Below are positions 10,522 through 21,216 of a stretch of 64,000 nt of DNA, in pieces. Source of the DNA: Wallemia ichthyophaga EXF-994. Taxonomy: Eukaryota; Basidiomycota; Wallemiomycetes; Wallemiales; Wallemiaceae. The notes under the pieces were generated by a model. That model saw only the letters and a program-made list of their open reading frames with translations. It did not search any database and had not been told where the DNA came from. The DNA lies in the NCBI RefSeq assembly GCF_000400465.1, contig NW_008806296.1, forward strand, positions 50,749 to 114,748. Direction: 5' to 3'. The position numbers were made by a program, and so were the translations under genes. Within the stretch, counting starts at the first letter, position 1. Each line of letters starts with the position of its first letter.

Positions 10522-12781
10522 ATGGCGAAAATTAAATTCGACGGCGACGGAAATAAGCAGGAGACAAACGGGAAGCGTGAGACGTCTCCGGTGAAAGGTT
10601 CTGCTCCGCCATTTGCCTCATCTGTCTCATCTCCGTCGAAGAAGAAACGGATTTACTTTGACGCAGATGGCATGGATGATGGTATACGCGACAGTGCACG
10701 CGATAGTAATCATTACTCCACTCATGACTCCACCAATTCCCCCCATAAAGCTCGTCGGAAAGCGCACAAGAAGGTCGACATTGAACAACGCAACCGAATG
10801 CTCGAAATAAGGAAACAGCTGCCTATTTGGACAGGTGCGTTGAGCGTGCAGATTGTGTACCACCACTCACACACACTCAGGCCGTGAAGCGCTCATCGAT
10901 GCTGTCCACAACAACGACATCATCGTCGTTCTCGGCGAGACTGGTTCTGGTAAAACAACGCAACTTCCTCAATTTCTCCTTGAGAGTGGAATTGGTAGTG
11001 GTCGTAAAATAGCTGTCACTCAACCCCGTCGTGTCGCTGCCGTGTCCCTCGCTCACCGCGTTTCACAAGAAACAGGCACCCAACTAGGTAGTCTTGTCGG
11101 TTACAGTGTCAGATTCGATGATATGTCGTGGAAAGGCACGCGACTCAAGTACATGACTGATGGTATGCTCATGCGCGAGCTACTCTCAGATGAGCTGCTG
11201 TCTCAATACGGTGTGATTGTTATAGACGAAGCACACGAGCGCACCCTCCGCACTGATCTTATCATCGGTACACTCAAGTCAATAATGCGTCGTCGTCACT
11301 CAGCTGCCCTGCCCCCACTCAAGGTGGTGGTGATGAGTGCAACGCTGGATGCAGACAAATTTGCGCGGTTCTATAACGCACCCGTGCTTTATGTCAAAGG
11401 TCGTCAACATCCAGTGAGGATATTTAATGCTCGCGAGGATATACAAGATTACGTTGATGGAGCACTCAAGACGATTTTTCAGATACACCAGACCCAGCCG
11501 CTGCCCGGCGACATACTGGTCTTCTTGCCTGGCCAGGAAGAAATCAATACGCTCGGAGCGTCTATCAGTCTTATCGCAGACGGCGCTCCCCTCAAGCATG
11601 ACATATCCATTCTGCGTCTCTATGCCTCTCTCTCGCCCGCGCAGCAGCAGAAAGTATTCGTCAATGCACCAGCAAACACGCGTAAAATAATCCTCGCTAC
11701 CAATGTAGCTGAGACAAGTATTACAATAGCGGGAGTCCGTCATGTAATAGATTCCGGACTAGCACGCGAGCGTAAGTACTATTCCTCGCACGGCGGTATA
11801 GGAGTGGATACGTTATTTGTGAAACCAATTTCTAAATCGTCGGCTATGCAGAGGGCAGGAAGAGCAGGACGTGAATCCGCGGGTACGTGCTATAGACTCT
11901 ACACGGAAAGAACCTTCCTGTCTCTACCCCCCACTACACCACCGGAGATTGAGCGAACAAATTTGAATTTTGCCATACTACAACTCAAGGCGGTGTCAGA
12001 GGAGACGTTCCGCAATTTTGAATGGCTCGATGAGCCCAGCGAGGAGGCAATGCAGCAAGCGCACATGAATCTGTTCGGGCTGGGTGCTGTGAATGAACGG
12101 GGGGAGATAACGGAGGTGGGTAAGAAACTTGCTGGGATGCCACTAGATCCTGGTATAGCGAGGATGTTACTAGCTGCACAGACGCGCGAGTGCGTTGGGA
12201 CGTTGCTCAGTCTCTGTGCACTACTCGCAGTAGATTCGCCCATTTACACAGCTACATCTGCTTCGCAGGAGCAGGAGGAACAGCAACACACACGCGACCG
12301 CTTCGCCAGTCGCCACGGTGACCATATATCCCTGCTGCATATCTGGGATGCGTACATGGATGTCGTACAGTCTGGGAGCACTGGCGACGTGAAGGAGTGG
12401 TGTGTAGCTAACAAGCTGAGCGAGCGCACTCTGCGTAGAGCGAGGGACATTCGCTCACAACTCTCCCACCAATGTCTCAAAATGGGTATGGATGTCAGTG
12501 TAAATGCTCACACGCAAGATGATGAAACCATCTTGCAATGCGTACTCGAGGGCATGTTTCATAACGTCGCTATTCGACAGGGTGATGGGACTTACCGACA
12601 GATAGTCAATCAGGGGTTGGTCAAGATTCACCCCACTAGCTGCCTCCTGCAGCGCAAAGCGCCGTGTATTATGTACAGCGAACTTACCCTCACTACGGCC
12701 ACTTATGCGCGCACTGTCTCTGCTATTCACCCAGCTTGGCTGAGAGCCGTTGCGTTTTATAATCAGCGCGGGAGTATGTAA
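10522..12781 (+). CDS. DEAH-box RNA helicase, Dhr2/DHX33-like
   Basis: Exons 10522-10834 and 10881-12781 give 737 residues, close to the length of yeast Dhr2 (about 735). After a charged N-terminus the helicase core is complete: motif I GETGSGKTTQ (about 123-132), QPRRVAA, DEAH, SAT, the motif V region with ATNVAETS, and motif VI QRAGRAGR. The winged-helix, ratchet and OB-fold regions follow, ending AFYNQRGSM. The family unwinds RNA 3'-5' with ATP. Dhr2 acts in the nucleolus on early 35S pre-rRNA and 18S maturation. Assignment to Dhr2 rather than another DEAH paralogue is by size and general fit. The short 46-nt intron just ahead of motif I has canonical ends. Confidence 0.8.
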
Positions 12782-12869
12782 ATTATTAGCTGGAAGTGTG
12801 CAGTAAATAGCACACACTATAGACAAGAATGACCACCATTGTACTAGAATACATATGCTTAATAAGTAA

Positions 12870-13843
12870 TTACTCCAGCTTGGCGACCTTTGTATTAACA
12901 TGAGAAGCGATATCCCATTCAGCCTGCTTCTCAATAACGTTGGCGTCGACAAGAGTGTTAAGGGTGTTCTCCACAACGCTCTTGCTGACTACGCGGAGGT
13001 GATTCTGAGAGTAAGTGACGCCATCCAACCACTTCTGCACGTCATCCTTATCATAGCCGAAAGTATCGCGCACATACTGCACAGCGCTACCATCAGATCT
13101 ACCTTTGTCGAACAGTCTGACAGCGTCGTCTAGGGCGTCAAGGAAGGCAGTTGCTTGGGTATGATCCACATGTACACCAGCCACAATGCTCCAGCTGGGC
13201 CAAGGTGTGAGTTGATTACCGACAAACTTCACCTCGCCGCTCTTAACGTATGGGAGGGTAGTGAACCACTCCCACATAAAAGCACTAGTAGAGCCATCAT
13301 TGACACTCCCGCGGAGAGCTTCGAAAGTGCCCTGAATGGCGAAATCAGGTTTCTCGGACCATTTCTTCTCGAGCGCCATCACATTCGCCATCACTTGGCT
13401 CCCAGATCCCGCCCGACTGATGCCGAACGTGGTTCCTTGGAGTTGGGAGAGGGAGGAGTAAGGCGAGTCAGCGGCAGTGATGACTGCCCAGTTGAGTGGA
13501 GATTCTATGTACGTGCCTATCAATTCAAATGTGGTATTACCGCGCACTCGTCCTGCCAGAAGACTCTCGGTTAACGCTATCGATATGTCGATCTCGCCCG
13601 CAGCGAGCTTGCTCATTATTTGGCCTGTGCCGCTCGGACACTCGACCAGAACGAACGTTGCACCGCCGTCGCGTTCACCCAGTTGCAGAAGCGGTGATGA
13701 AAAGTGCCTGCGATTCACTTGAGTTGATCGCTCACTCGTACTTTCACTTTACTCACTCCGGAACATAACCTATCCTCAGTGCTGCAGTAGCTGCTCGTTA
13801 GCGCCCCAGTCCTACTCGCACCATTTCACCACCTACGAGCCAT
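12870..13843 (-). CDS. Periplasmic-binding-protein-fold protein of the fungal CA3427 type
   Basis: Exons are 13837-13843 (7 nt), 13757-13781 (25 nt) and 12870-13707, joining in phase to 289 residues that start MAPLRIGYVPEHFSSPLLQL. The sequence follows type-2 substrate-binding proteins of bacterial ABC importers: LRIGYVPEHFSSP, SGTGQIMSKLAAGEIDISIA, GTTFGISRAGSGSQVMANVM and TPWPSWSIVAG. There is no signal peptide and no neighbouring permease or ATPase, so an importer role is unlikely. The Candida CA3427 family has this fold and resembles thiamine-precursor binding proteins. The ligand here is unknown. The seven-base first exon rests on splice signals only, but it restores the conserved N-terminus. 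Confidence 0.75.
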
Positions 13844-13911
13844 GGTTTGAGAAGAAGATTGGCCATCTCATATAACTAGAGTATTTCAAGTATTGCGAGT
13901 ATTTAGTCTAT

Positions 13912-15048
13912 TTACAAAAACCGTCTATATAATTCATCGCATTTGCGAACAGCACTGCGCGCATATACACTCACATCACCCTCTTGCGCGACGACTGAGG
14001 GCTGCGTGACGACATAAGGGTGTCCCCACCTATCGCAACAAGAGGCGTATCTGGCAGGCTGGGCTTTGATGTGATCGAGATTGAGGAGGACATGTGTAGT
14101 GGAGAGGGCGCCCAAGAAAGCCGATATGCAATGGTGGGGGGAACCGCACCACCTGGCCATGTAGAAAGCAAGAGCCATAAGCAGATCCAGCAGGACACCT
14201 AGATGCTCGTAGAAGATACTCGACCACACGACACCCGGATGCACGATGACTGAGCGCGTGCTACTGTGACTTGCACGGAGCTCCTCATCGAGTCCGATCG
14301 CTAGTGCCTCAGTGAGGTATTTAGATGCTTCGTACGAGTAAGCGTGGCGCTGCATGTCGAAATCCCCCTCTAAGTCGTAGGCACATTTGCTAGCCTCGAG
14401 GCTGGACATCCACAGGATGGACGTAGGCTGAGTGCGCGACTCAGCTTCGAGCAATGCAGTCAGCTCGCGCGCTATGATAAAGTGCCCGAAGATGTTCATT
14501 TGGAACACCCACCCGAGGTTGTCCGACGAGGTCGCGCCGTGCGATTGTAGCTTGTAGGTGGGGTACGTGACGGCAGCGAGAGGGTGAGATAGCATCTGCA
14601 CCGTCGCTCCCACCCAGTCTATACCGGAGAAAGTACCCCCGCCGGCGTTGCAGATTAAAGAGGCTATGGAGGTGTAGTTGGACTTGATACGCTCCGCGAA
14701 CGCGCGACTAGACTGCACGCTGCTCAGATCGCAGTGTTCGTATTGGAGGGTGATGTGTGTGCTGCTGCTCTCAGTTCTGGCGTGTGCGTCAAGATACTCC
14801 CGCTGAAGCACCTTTATCGCGCCTTCGGCCCTCAACTGCGACCGGCACGCTAGGATTAATCGAAGCCCCCTTCTTCTGGCCTGGTGGAGGAATGGGGAGA
14901 TGCTATCGTCGCTGGTATGATTGCCATCTCCTCCCACATCGGTCGCCCGCTGGCTGCTCACTTGCGACAGGATCCGCTGGGATATACCAAAACCGACACC
15001 GCTATTTGCGCCAGTAACGATGACGTTGACAAGGCTGTCTTTGGGCAT
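13912..15048 (-). CDS. Short-chain dehydrogenase, 3-ketosteroid reductase (Erg27)-like
   Basis: The product has 378 residues from the ATG at 15048; the frame stays open further upstream to 15153. The Rossmann motif is VTGANSGVGFGI, then LACRS, CDLSS, CNAGGG, WMSSLEA, and catalytic Y-E-A-S-K inside YSYEASKYL, followed by HPGVV. The WMSSLEAS block and a hydrophobic C-terminal stretch (GVLLDLLMALAFYMA) fit ER-associated Erg27. That enzyme reduces the C3 ketone during C4 demethylation of sterols using NADPH. A different membrane-bound SDR cannot be excluded. It is divergent from the TFIIA gamma gene with 125 bp between starts. Confidence 0.72.
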   Translation of the reverse strand: MPKDSLVNVIVTGANSGVGFGISQRILSQVSSQRATDVGGDGNHTSDDSISPFLHQARRRGLRLILACRSQLRAEGAIKVLQREYLDAHARTESSSTHITLQYEHCDLSSVQSSRAFAERIKSNYTSIASLICNAGGGTFSGIDWVGATVQMLSHPLAAVTYPTYKLQSHGATSSDNLGWVFQMNIFGHFIIARELTALLEAESRTQPTSILWMSSLEASKCAYDLEGDFDMQRHAYSYEASKYLTEALAIGLDEELRASHSSTRSVIVHPGVVWSSIFYEHLGVLLDLLMALAFYMARWCGSPHHCISAFLGALSTTHVLLNLDHIKAQPARYASCCDRWGHPYVVTQPSVVAQEGDVSVYARSAVRKCDELYRRFL

Positions 15049-15173
15049 GAGAAGGAGTGTAGAGAAAAGAGAAGATGGACGTTGGGGAGAGAGAGGGAAA
15101 ATAAATGGCGGATAATAAAAATAAAAAATGACCACACAATGTCTGGCTGACACAAGGTAGTGATGCCACCATC

Positions 15174-15720
15174 ATGGCCAACGCACAGAACTACTTTGAA
15201 CTGTACAGAAGATCGAGGTGCGTTGTTGAGAGTGCTGTGTACGAAACTAACAATTCCGTAAGCATCGGAATAGCGCTGACAGACTCGCTGGATGAGCTGA
15301 TAACGTCTGGACACATAAACCCACAGCTGGCGATGAAGGTTTTGAGTCAGGTGGGCGTGGAGTGGCGTGTGTTGCGTGGCTGTGGCTAACAGAGCGTTTC
15401 TGCAGTTTGATAAGTCGATGATGGATGCTCTATCGAATCAAGTGAAGAACAAGACGCAGATGAAGGTAAGCGGTGTATTGTCTGATTGGCTGATTGGCTG
15501 TTATAAAAGCCCTTCTAACACACCGATACAGGGACACCTCCACACTTACCGCCTCTGCGATGAAGTTTGGACGTTTATCGTAAAAAATCCTCAAATGAAG
15601 GTCGATCAAGGGGAGCTGCTCACTTCCGATAAGATTAAGATCGTCGCTTGTAGAAACACCGAGGGGAATCCATTCCAGCAGCCTACGAATCAGCCAGCCA
15701 ATTCAGCTGGCTCAAAGTAA
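15174..15720 (+). CDS. TOA2: Transcription initiation factor IIA small (gamma) subunit
   Basis: Exons 15174-15217, 15263-15350, 15406-15465 and 15532-15720 give 126 residues. The joined sequence reads [20 protein letters not shown], then [31 protein letters not shown] and DKIKIVACR. This follows TFIIA gamma throughout (SLDELI, ITPQLALQVLLQFDK, LNTYRFCDNVWTF, VDKVKIVAC). Toa2 pairs with Toa1 and stabilises TBP on TATA DNA. All three introns (45-66 nt) have GT-AG ends. The length is normal for fungi (about 110-125). Confidence 0.96.
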
Positions 15721-15772
15721 CTAATTTGTATTTTAGTATATGTATTTATATTTCTTTCTCTTTTAATCTTGA

Positions 15773-16128
15773 TTAGCTTCTTTTTATTCCTTGATTTGCC
15801 CTCTTCCTCGATTCCTGATACACCACGTAGCTTGCAAAGATCCCAACCGTGGATAAACCCAGCAGCAATAGCCCCGCGGGTATCCTCACTGCCCAATATC
15901 TGTCTGGGAAGTATGCCTGTATTGCGCTGTGTGCGGATATAGCTGGCTACACGCGAGTTAGCCTATTTGCACACCCATAACACACCACACACAGTCACAA
16001 ACACCCAAAGCGTGTAGTAGGTGAATATAACGCCACTGCCAATCATCATCAGCAGTCCGAGTACATTGGTTGGTGTCTGTACGCGGTTTTGTCAATTCAA
16101 ACTCGTGTCTCAACTGCTAGCTCACCAT
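15773..16128 (-). CDS. DPM2: Dolichol-phosphate mannose synthase regulatory subunit DPM2
   Basis: Exons 16126-16128 (the ATG alone), 15993-16076 and 15773-15946 encode 86 residues; human DPM2 has 84. It has two membrane spans: about 5-28 (VLGLLMMIGSGVIFTYYTLW) and about 47-70 (IPAGLLLLGLSTVGIFASYV). The FTYYT..W and IQAYFPDRYWAVRIP blocks match human DPM2 (FTYYTAW, IHKYFLPRAYAVAIP). DPM2 anchors or stabilises the Dpm1 catalytic subunit in the ER membrane and can associate with GPI-GlcNAc transferase. The first exon is just the start codon followed by a GTGAGC donor. The gene has no long continuous open frame. Confidence 0.85.
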
Positions 16129-16218
16129 CGTTGTGAGCAAACTAAACAAGACATAAATCACGAGTAATTTACTATTATATACAAAAACAGCGTACTTAGC
16201 AACACCAGCACGCTGCTT

Positions 16219-18172
16219 TTACTCCTCTTCACACTCTCCACATCCACCGCTATCAGCAGCGTCACCAACACCTTCCACCAGATATTTCTTTTCTCGGTGA
16301 TTAAATGCAGCTGTAGCGTGTGTGTTAGCGTGGATAGCGATAATATCCAGACAAACCTTCACTAGCACCCCTCCAGCCATATACAACCCCTTCAATGGTA
16401 TTGCCGGCAGTATTCGCGGTAGTATACGCGGTGGCGGAGGGAGTTTGCGTGTTTGTTTGGCAGTGTGAGTGTGAGTGTGAGCAGCAGAGTGATTGGAATA
16501 AGCAGCGCCATAACCACCCACACCGATACCTTTCTCTATCCACTCCACCTCTTCCAACACCGCGTGCGCTAGAGGCCTACGCGCCGAATCTCTACTGAGC
16601 AGCTTGGCAAGCAGGCGAAAGAGGGAGATGGGGAGGTGAGGGAAAGAGAGAGATGCCTGCCTAACATCCTCCTCGCTGAAGCTGTATCATGTGAGCCGCA
16701 ACCACAACCAAAACCGCACAAACAGCACTCACCCTCTATAATTGGCTATTTCCGCAGAAAGCACGTCGTAGTCCGTCGCCCCACAGTCACCCACAGTGTG
16801 CCAAGGGAGAGCTAGGAAGATCATCTCGTGCATTATCATCCCTAGAGACCACATGTCCTGCGTGAATGAGTGCTGCTGCGTGAGATGACCGTTTGCATCG
16901 ACGTGCAACGCTTCCGGGGAAGCATACTCCATCGTCCCAGTCTGCCCTGTACGTTGGGCCGTTGCTTTGTCGATATCTCCATTACCTCCTCTAACCCCTG
17001 CCAGTGACAAGGATGAGCCGAAATCAGAGAGCATTGCGCGAGGAACAGCAGAAGGATTGCTGCTATCACCAACATCATCCCAACTTAGCAGCACATTCGC
17101 CGGCTTGAGATCGAGGTGCATAATTCCTTTGCTGTGCAGGAAGTCGAGACCATCAGTGATGTGTTTGAGCAGTTGGAGGAGCTCTTCTTTGCGGAGGTGT
17201 TGATGTGTTGGGGTGGGGGCGGGGGTATCAGTGTTATTGTTGGTGTGAGTATCTGTTGAGTGCGCCGAGTGAATTGAGTTCTGCCTCTTCTGTCTCCGTT
17301 GCTTGCGTGTCTCGGCAATAAAATTTTCATTTGTGTATGAGCGTGACTGTGAATGTGAGTTGGAGGGCAAATGTGCTTTATCCACACCCTCCGCATTCCC
17401 ACCACGGCGCTCATATATCAGCTCAGCCAGACTCCCGCCATTCGCAAAAGACATGAGGAGGTAGAGAGTTGGAACGCGAGGGCCAAACTGGGTGAGCGTC
17501 GCCAACTCGACCCATGAATGGTGGTAGTCGACAATATGCGGGTGGCGCAGACTCTCGAGCAGCTTTACCTCCTGCAGTGCCCTGGTGAGGTACGCAGAGG
17601 ACAGCCCGACAGCCACCTTCTTCACTGCATATAGACCCAGTGCGTTATCGTTCAGCGTGTGCTGACAGAGATGTACACTGGCATATGCACCACGACCTAT
17701 TTGCCGCAATTCGACGAAGAATTTCGCATAATAGCCGTCGACGCGTGATGTGACGTCATGTGCGTGCGAGTGGTAAGAGTGAGTGGGATTACGAGGGGAA
17801 TCTGCTTTAGCTGGCTGAACATCTGCTATCGAATTACGCTTCTGATATGGTGGTTTCTGGTATGTTTTCGTATAAGGAGGTGTACGCGCACCTTCAAGCT
17901 CACTAAGCAAGCGGAAGTAGTTGGTGGTAGGTGGAATATCATCGGCAGGATCTGGCTGCATCGGGCGTAGACAATTGGGGCAGATTGAGTCGTGTTGGGT
18001 TTGTGGGTTGAGTGATTGAGTAACTTTAAGTGATTTCGTGGGTGGATGGTAGAGTACTATCTGATTAGAGGTGTTTGATCTGCCATAAAGTAATTTAATA
18101 TGATTCAGCCAATGTAATAATCCCTCACAACACCAATTGCCAGTCTTTGTCGTGGGCTTTGACCAATGCCAT
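16219..18172 (-). CDS. IKS1: Serine/threonine protein kinase, Iks1-like
   Basis: Exons 18129-18172, 16733-18079 and 16219-16681 join to 617 residues. The N-terminus (MALVKAHDKDWQLVL, then IVLYHPPTKSLKV and a CPNCLRPM zinc-knuckle-like motif) is the fungal Iks1 pattern. The kinase domain starts near residue 130 with IGRGAYASVH and AVKKV. It has catalytic HLDLKPANVLL, DFGSS, and ASPEAL in the activation segment, and a His/Asn/Thr-rich insertion between N and C lobes. After the kinase core, the last exon adds a hydrophobic stretch (IPLKGLYMAGGVLVKVCLDI) and an acidic Cys-containing tail, so membrane association is possible. The substrate is unknown. The upstream exons were inferred from frame and donor/acceptor fit. 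Confidence 0.85.
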
Positions 18173-18190
18173 GGTTGTGTCCTTACAACG

Positions 18191-19137
18191 ATGGTCAGAT
18201 AACTCTAATCGCGTCATTTAGATAAATACTAAATAGCTCACAGGTTAACACTCGCAGCACTCTCCCGCATTCTCCTTCTCCTGATCATCTCGACAGCGAT
18301 TGGCGTAGGCTGAGTGCCACACAGCGCAGAGAGATACACAGCGCCTTCAATGATTTTACAAAGAACAAGAGCGCCGATAGGAAAAGCATGGATATTACGC
18401 CCTCTGATAACCCAGGTGGCTTCATCGTTGAATCTGATGATGAGCCTGATGAGCCTGATACAACATCCCTTCTCCCGTTCTCCCGCATCAGACCCATCTT
18501 GCGCTCTCTCAATCTCGACGATAATGATGAGCAAGTGTTAGACATTTTTAAGCAAGCGGCCTTAGGGTGGGGGAGTGGTGATGCAGACGACAACGATATT
18601 GGCACTATCCCCTGGCAAGATTTCGCTTCGGTGGCAGCAGTCCTCGTTGCTCAGAGAGATGCAGACAGGGATTTGCAAGGTGATGAAATGGACGATGATG
18701 ACGACGACGTGGATGCATACAAGCTTCAACCAGGCGACGATGATCTCAGTGATCCGAGTGACCCGGGTGATCCAAGTGACGCCGAGAGTGATCGCGTAAG
18801 CGATCTAGTTGAACATGACAAACCCTCCAAGAAAAGTGAAAGGAAAGTAAGCCAGAAACAACACGACAGCAGCTTGGACACCTTCAGACTCTTCTTCCCA
18901 GACCCTCATTTTGTCACTCAAGACTCAACTCTTTCTCTCAGCGACTTGAAACGCGTTATCAGATCGCTTAAAGAAAAGATTAGTGATGAGCAGGTGAGCT
19001 TTAATTCGTTATTCATACTCTCATTCACCATCCCACAACAGGCGACAAAAATGATGTCTATGGTGTCCACCTCTAACAACACTTCTGTATCCTACCAAGA
19101 CTTCACTCAGATGCTACTATACACCAATCTCATTTGA
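18191..19137 (+). CDS. Degenerate EF-hand (centrin/calmodulin-fold) protein with acidic insert
   Basis: The secure part is 18244-18993 joined to 19042-19137; the frame is open from before 18244 and closes at TGA 19135-19137. A start-codon-only exon at 18191-18193 is my tentative start and would give 282 residues. The N-terminal TQRREIHSAFNDF resembles the entering helix of centrin EF-hand 1. The C-terminal LDTFRLFFPDPHF, LSLSDLKRVIRSL, ISDEQATKMMSM and VSYQDFTQMLL follow the E-F helices of the second lobe. The loops lack the Asp/Asn series needed for calcium. A long acidic insert (about 145-185, DDDDDD and SDPSDPGDPSD) separates the lobes. I do not know the orthologue. Confidence 0.6.
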
Positions 19138-19211
19138 GTAGCTATCAAATATTGAAATAACGAAATTTTCATGTCTTACACTCACTCATACTGACTACAC
19201 TTTTACACTCA

Positions 19212-20824
19212 CTAGTTCTCCTCTGGATCGCCAACCTTCGTCTTCACTCCACTTCCACTTGACTTGGGCGTCATCTGGCCATCCACCGCATCTACCTTAT
19301 CAACCACGTATCTCTCGGCCTGCCCATCGTCATGCCCCCCTCCATTCAGATCTCTCCCCTTATTCTCCCAAGCAAGGAGAGCAGTGATGATGAGCAGCGC
19401 AGCGATAATCCCGACAAAGATACCGCTAACTGTAGCGTAATCCTCGTGCACTCTTCCACAAGTCTCGATCATGCGCGTTTCGCCTGCCCTAGATTCGATC
19501 TGAGAAGAGCCAGACGCCACCTACAAGAGAGTGAGCGAGGTGAGCAATGACAGTTTGGAACTGAAACACACCATCAGACCCAAATTATAAGCCAGGCCTC
19601 CAAACAGCGCTCTCACATTTGGTGGTGACAGCTCATTCATGTAGATAGGCACGACAGCCCACGCGCTCTGCACGCCAATTTGCACGAAAAATCCACCTGC
19701 CGCGACGCCGTTGAAGGACGAAGGCACGACCCATAGCGGTATGAAAGCGCCTGCAATGCAGCTGCACACCACTACAGTCAACCTGCGGCCTAATTTCTGC
19801 GACATGATCCCACCTACTACTCCTCCAACTACACTGCCTGTGTTGGCGACTATGACCAGCTGTGTGGCTCGGAAGTTGGAGAAACATTTCGATTGCACAT
19901 ACATGGTCAGCAGGAGATCTTGCGAAGCGTGCGAGAAGAAGGCGAAGAGAATCATCAACCAGATCGCCAGCAGGATGTTCGGGTAGTAGGTGCGAAGGAT
20001 AGTGCAGAGGTGTTGGAAGAGTTTACTCTTGGTCTTGGTCTCGCTATTACTTTTACTTTTGCTGTTATGTACTCGTGACACTGGCACAGCTGCTTGAATC
20101 GCTGCTGCTAACCACGATAGTCCAGCGCCGAGGAAGAAGAGGGCACGGTAGTTAGCACCCCCACTCAAGCTCACACTTGGCACCAAACCGAGATTGACAC
20201 AGCTGGCAACGAGATAACCGCATGCGTAGCCTTGTTGGAATATGCCTGGTGGTGTTTGTGTTGAGATACATGCTCACGCCGATCGTCTCGCTCACCCACC
20301 ACTGAACAATCCCCGCGCTTCCCTCGGGAGATTCTCAAGAGACAGACTAGCAGCAGGGCCCCAGACACCTCCCATGACTGTTGCGTGTGAGAACTCATGA
20401 CCCTTCCTCAAAAAGTCCCATTCCACTCACAAACACCGAAAAGCGCTCGAACGCCGAGAAACGCACTGAAGGTGTCGCAATATCCAGTGGCTAGACTGAG
20501 TGCACCGACGACGACCATTATTGTAGCGAGAACCCATTTGCGGTTGTACATGTCAGAGAGAATTCCGCCTACTAACGCCCCCACGGGCCTCAGCAGCAAG
20601 GTGAGCGTTATGGCAGTAGTCACTTGCGTCGAATCTTTCCCGAATCTCTCACCTATGGAAGTACTCGACAGACTTACGCTGAAGTAATCATAAGCGTCCA
20701 TCAGCCAGCAGAACCTTTTTTTTTCTCATATAAGTGAGACATACGTCGCCACCTCAATTTCACTCACCATGCTGAGAAGAATATGAGGAGATGGACTATT
20801 TTGCTTTTGTCTGCATTAGATCGA
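19212..20824 (-). CDS. MFS monocarboxylate/proton symporter, Jen1-like (first exon unresolved)
   Basis: Resolved exons are about 20824-20768 (5' part), 20431-20714, 20300-20377, 19572-20245 and 19212-19520. Sequence after the first junction reads FFSAWFCWLMDAYDYFSVSL, the Jen1 TM1 signature (DAYD/FFSVSL). Next come RPVGALVGGILSDMYNRK (the MFS loop 2-3 motif), MGGVWGPAASLSLENLP, QQGYACGYLVAS, and later transmembrane helices. The C-terminal tail is hydrophilic. Jen1 imports lactate, pyruvate or dicarboxylates with protons and is usually glucose-repressed. No in-frame ATG exists between the upstream TAA and the first junction, so at least one more 5' exon must lie between about 20825 and 21200. 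Confidence 0.8.
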
Positions 20825-21216
20825 CTTGTATGTTTAGTGGGATTGTGTTATTTACACTCTGCGACAAACGATCAACCTGGTTTGTGTGTGAGGGATACTA
20901 CAATGTAGATATTGTTATCCACCCACGGATTTAAGCTATCACGACTTTCGCTTGTATTTTCATTCCCATTACCCCTGCTACTACGTGAGCTTGGCTTGCC
21001 GCAATTCTAGCGTCGCACCTGCGACTAATCCCATTTGTAATATGTTCACGCAGCCTGATCCTCCAATTTGACATGACAGGAAGAACCCAACAATATCTCC
21101 TTCTCAGCTTCATACCAGTTGCATTCCTGGGTACATAAAAGCATTACAGCGTGCAACGGAAAATACTCACATAAACACTAGTATAGTAAGGAAGAACATC
21201 TATTGGACGAGAAATT
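20825..21216. other. Gap between Jen1-like gene and mL44 gene; probable promoter and missing first exon
   Basis: Coding sense here is unresolved. A 60-codon minus-strand frame (20931-21113) shows no resemblance to Jen1 N-termini and I do not call it. The unfound first exon of the transporter should lie here. Confidence 0.4.

Noticed and set aside
20931-21113. 60-aa minus-strand frame upstream of the Jen1-like gene
   Set aside because: Composition and sequence do not resemble Jen1 N-termini, and no donor in it fits the phase needed at the known acceptor.
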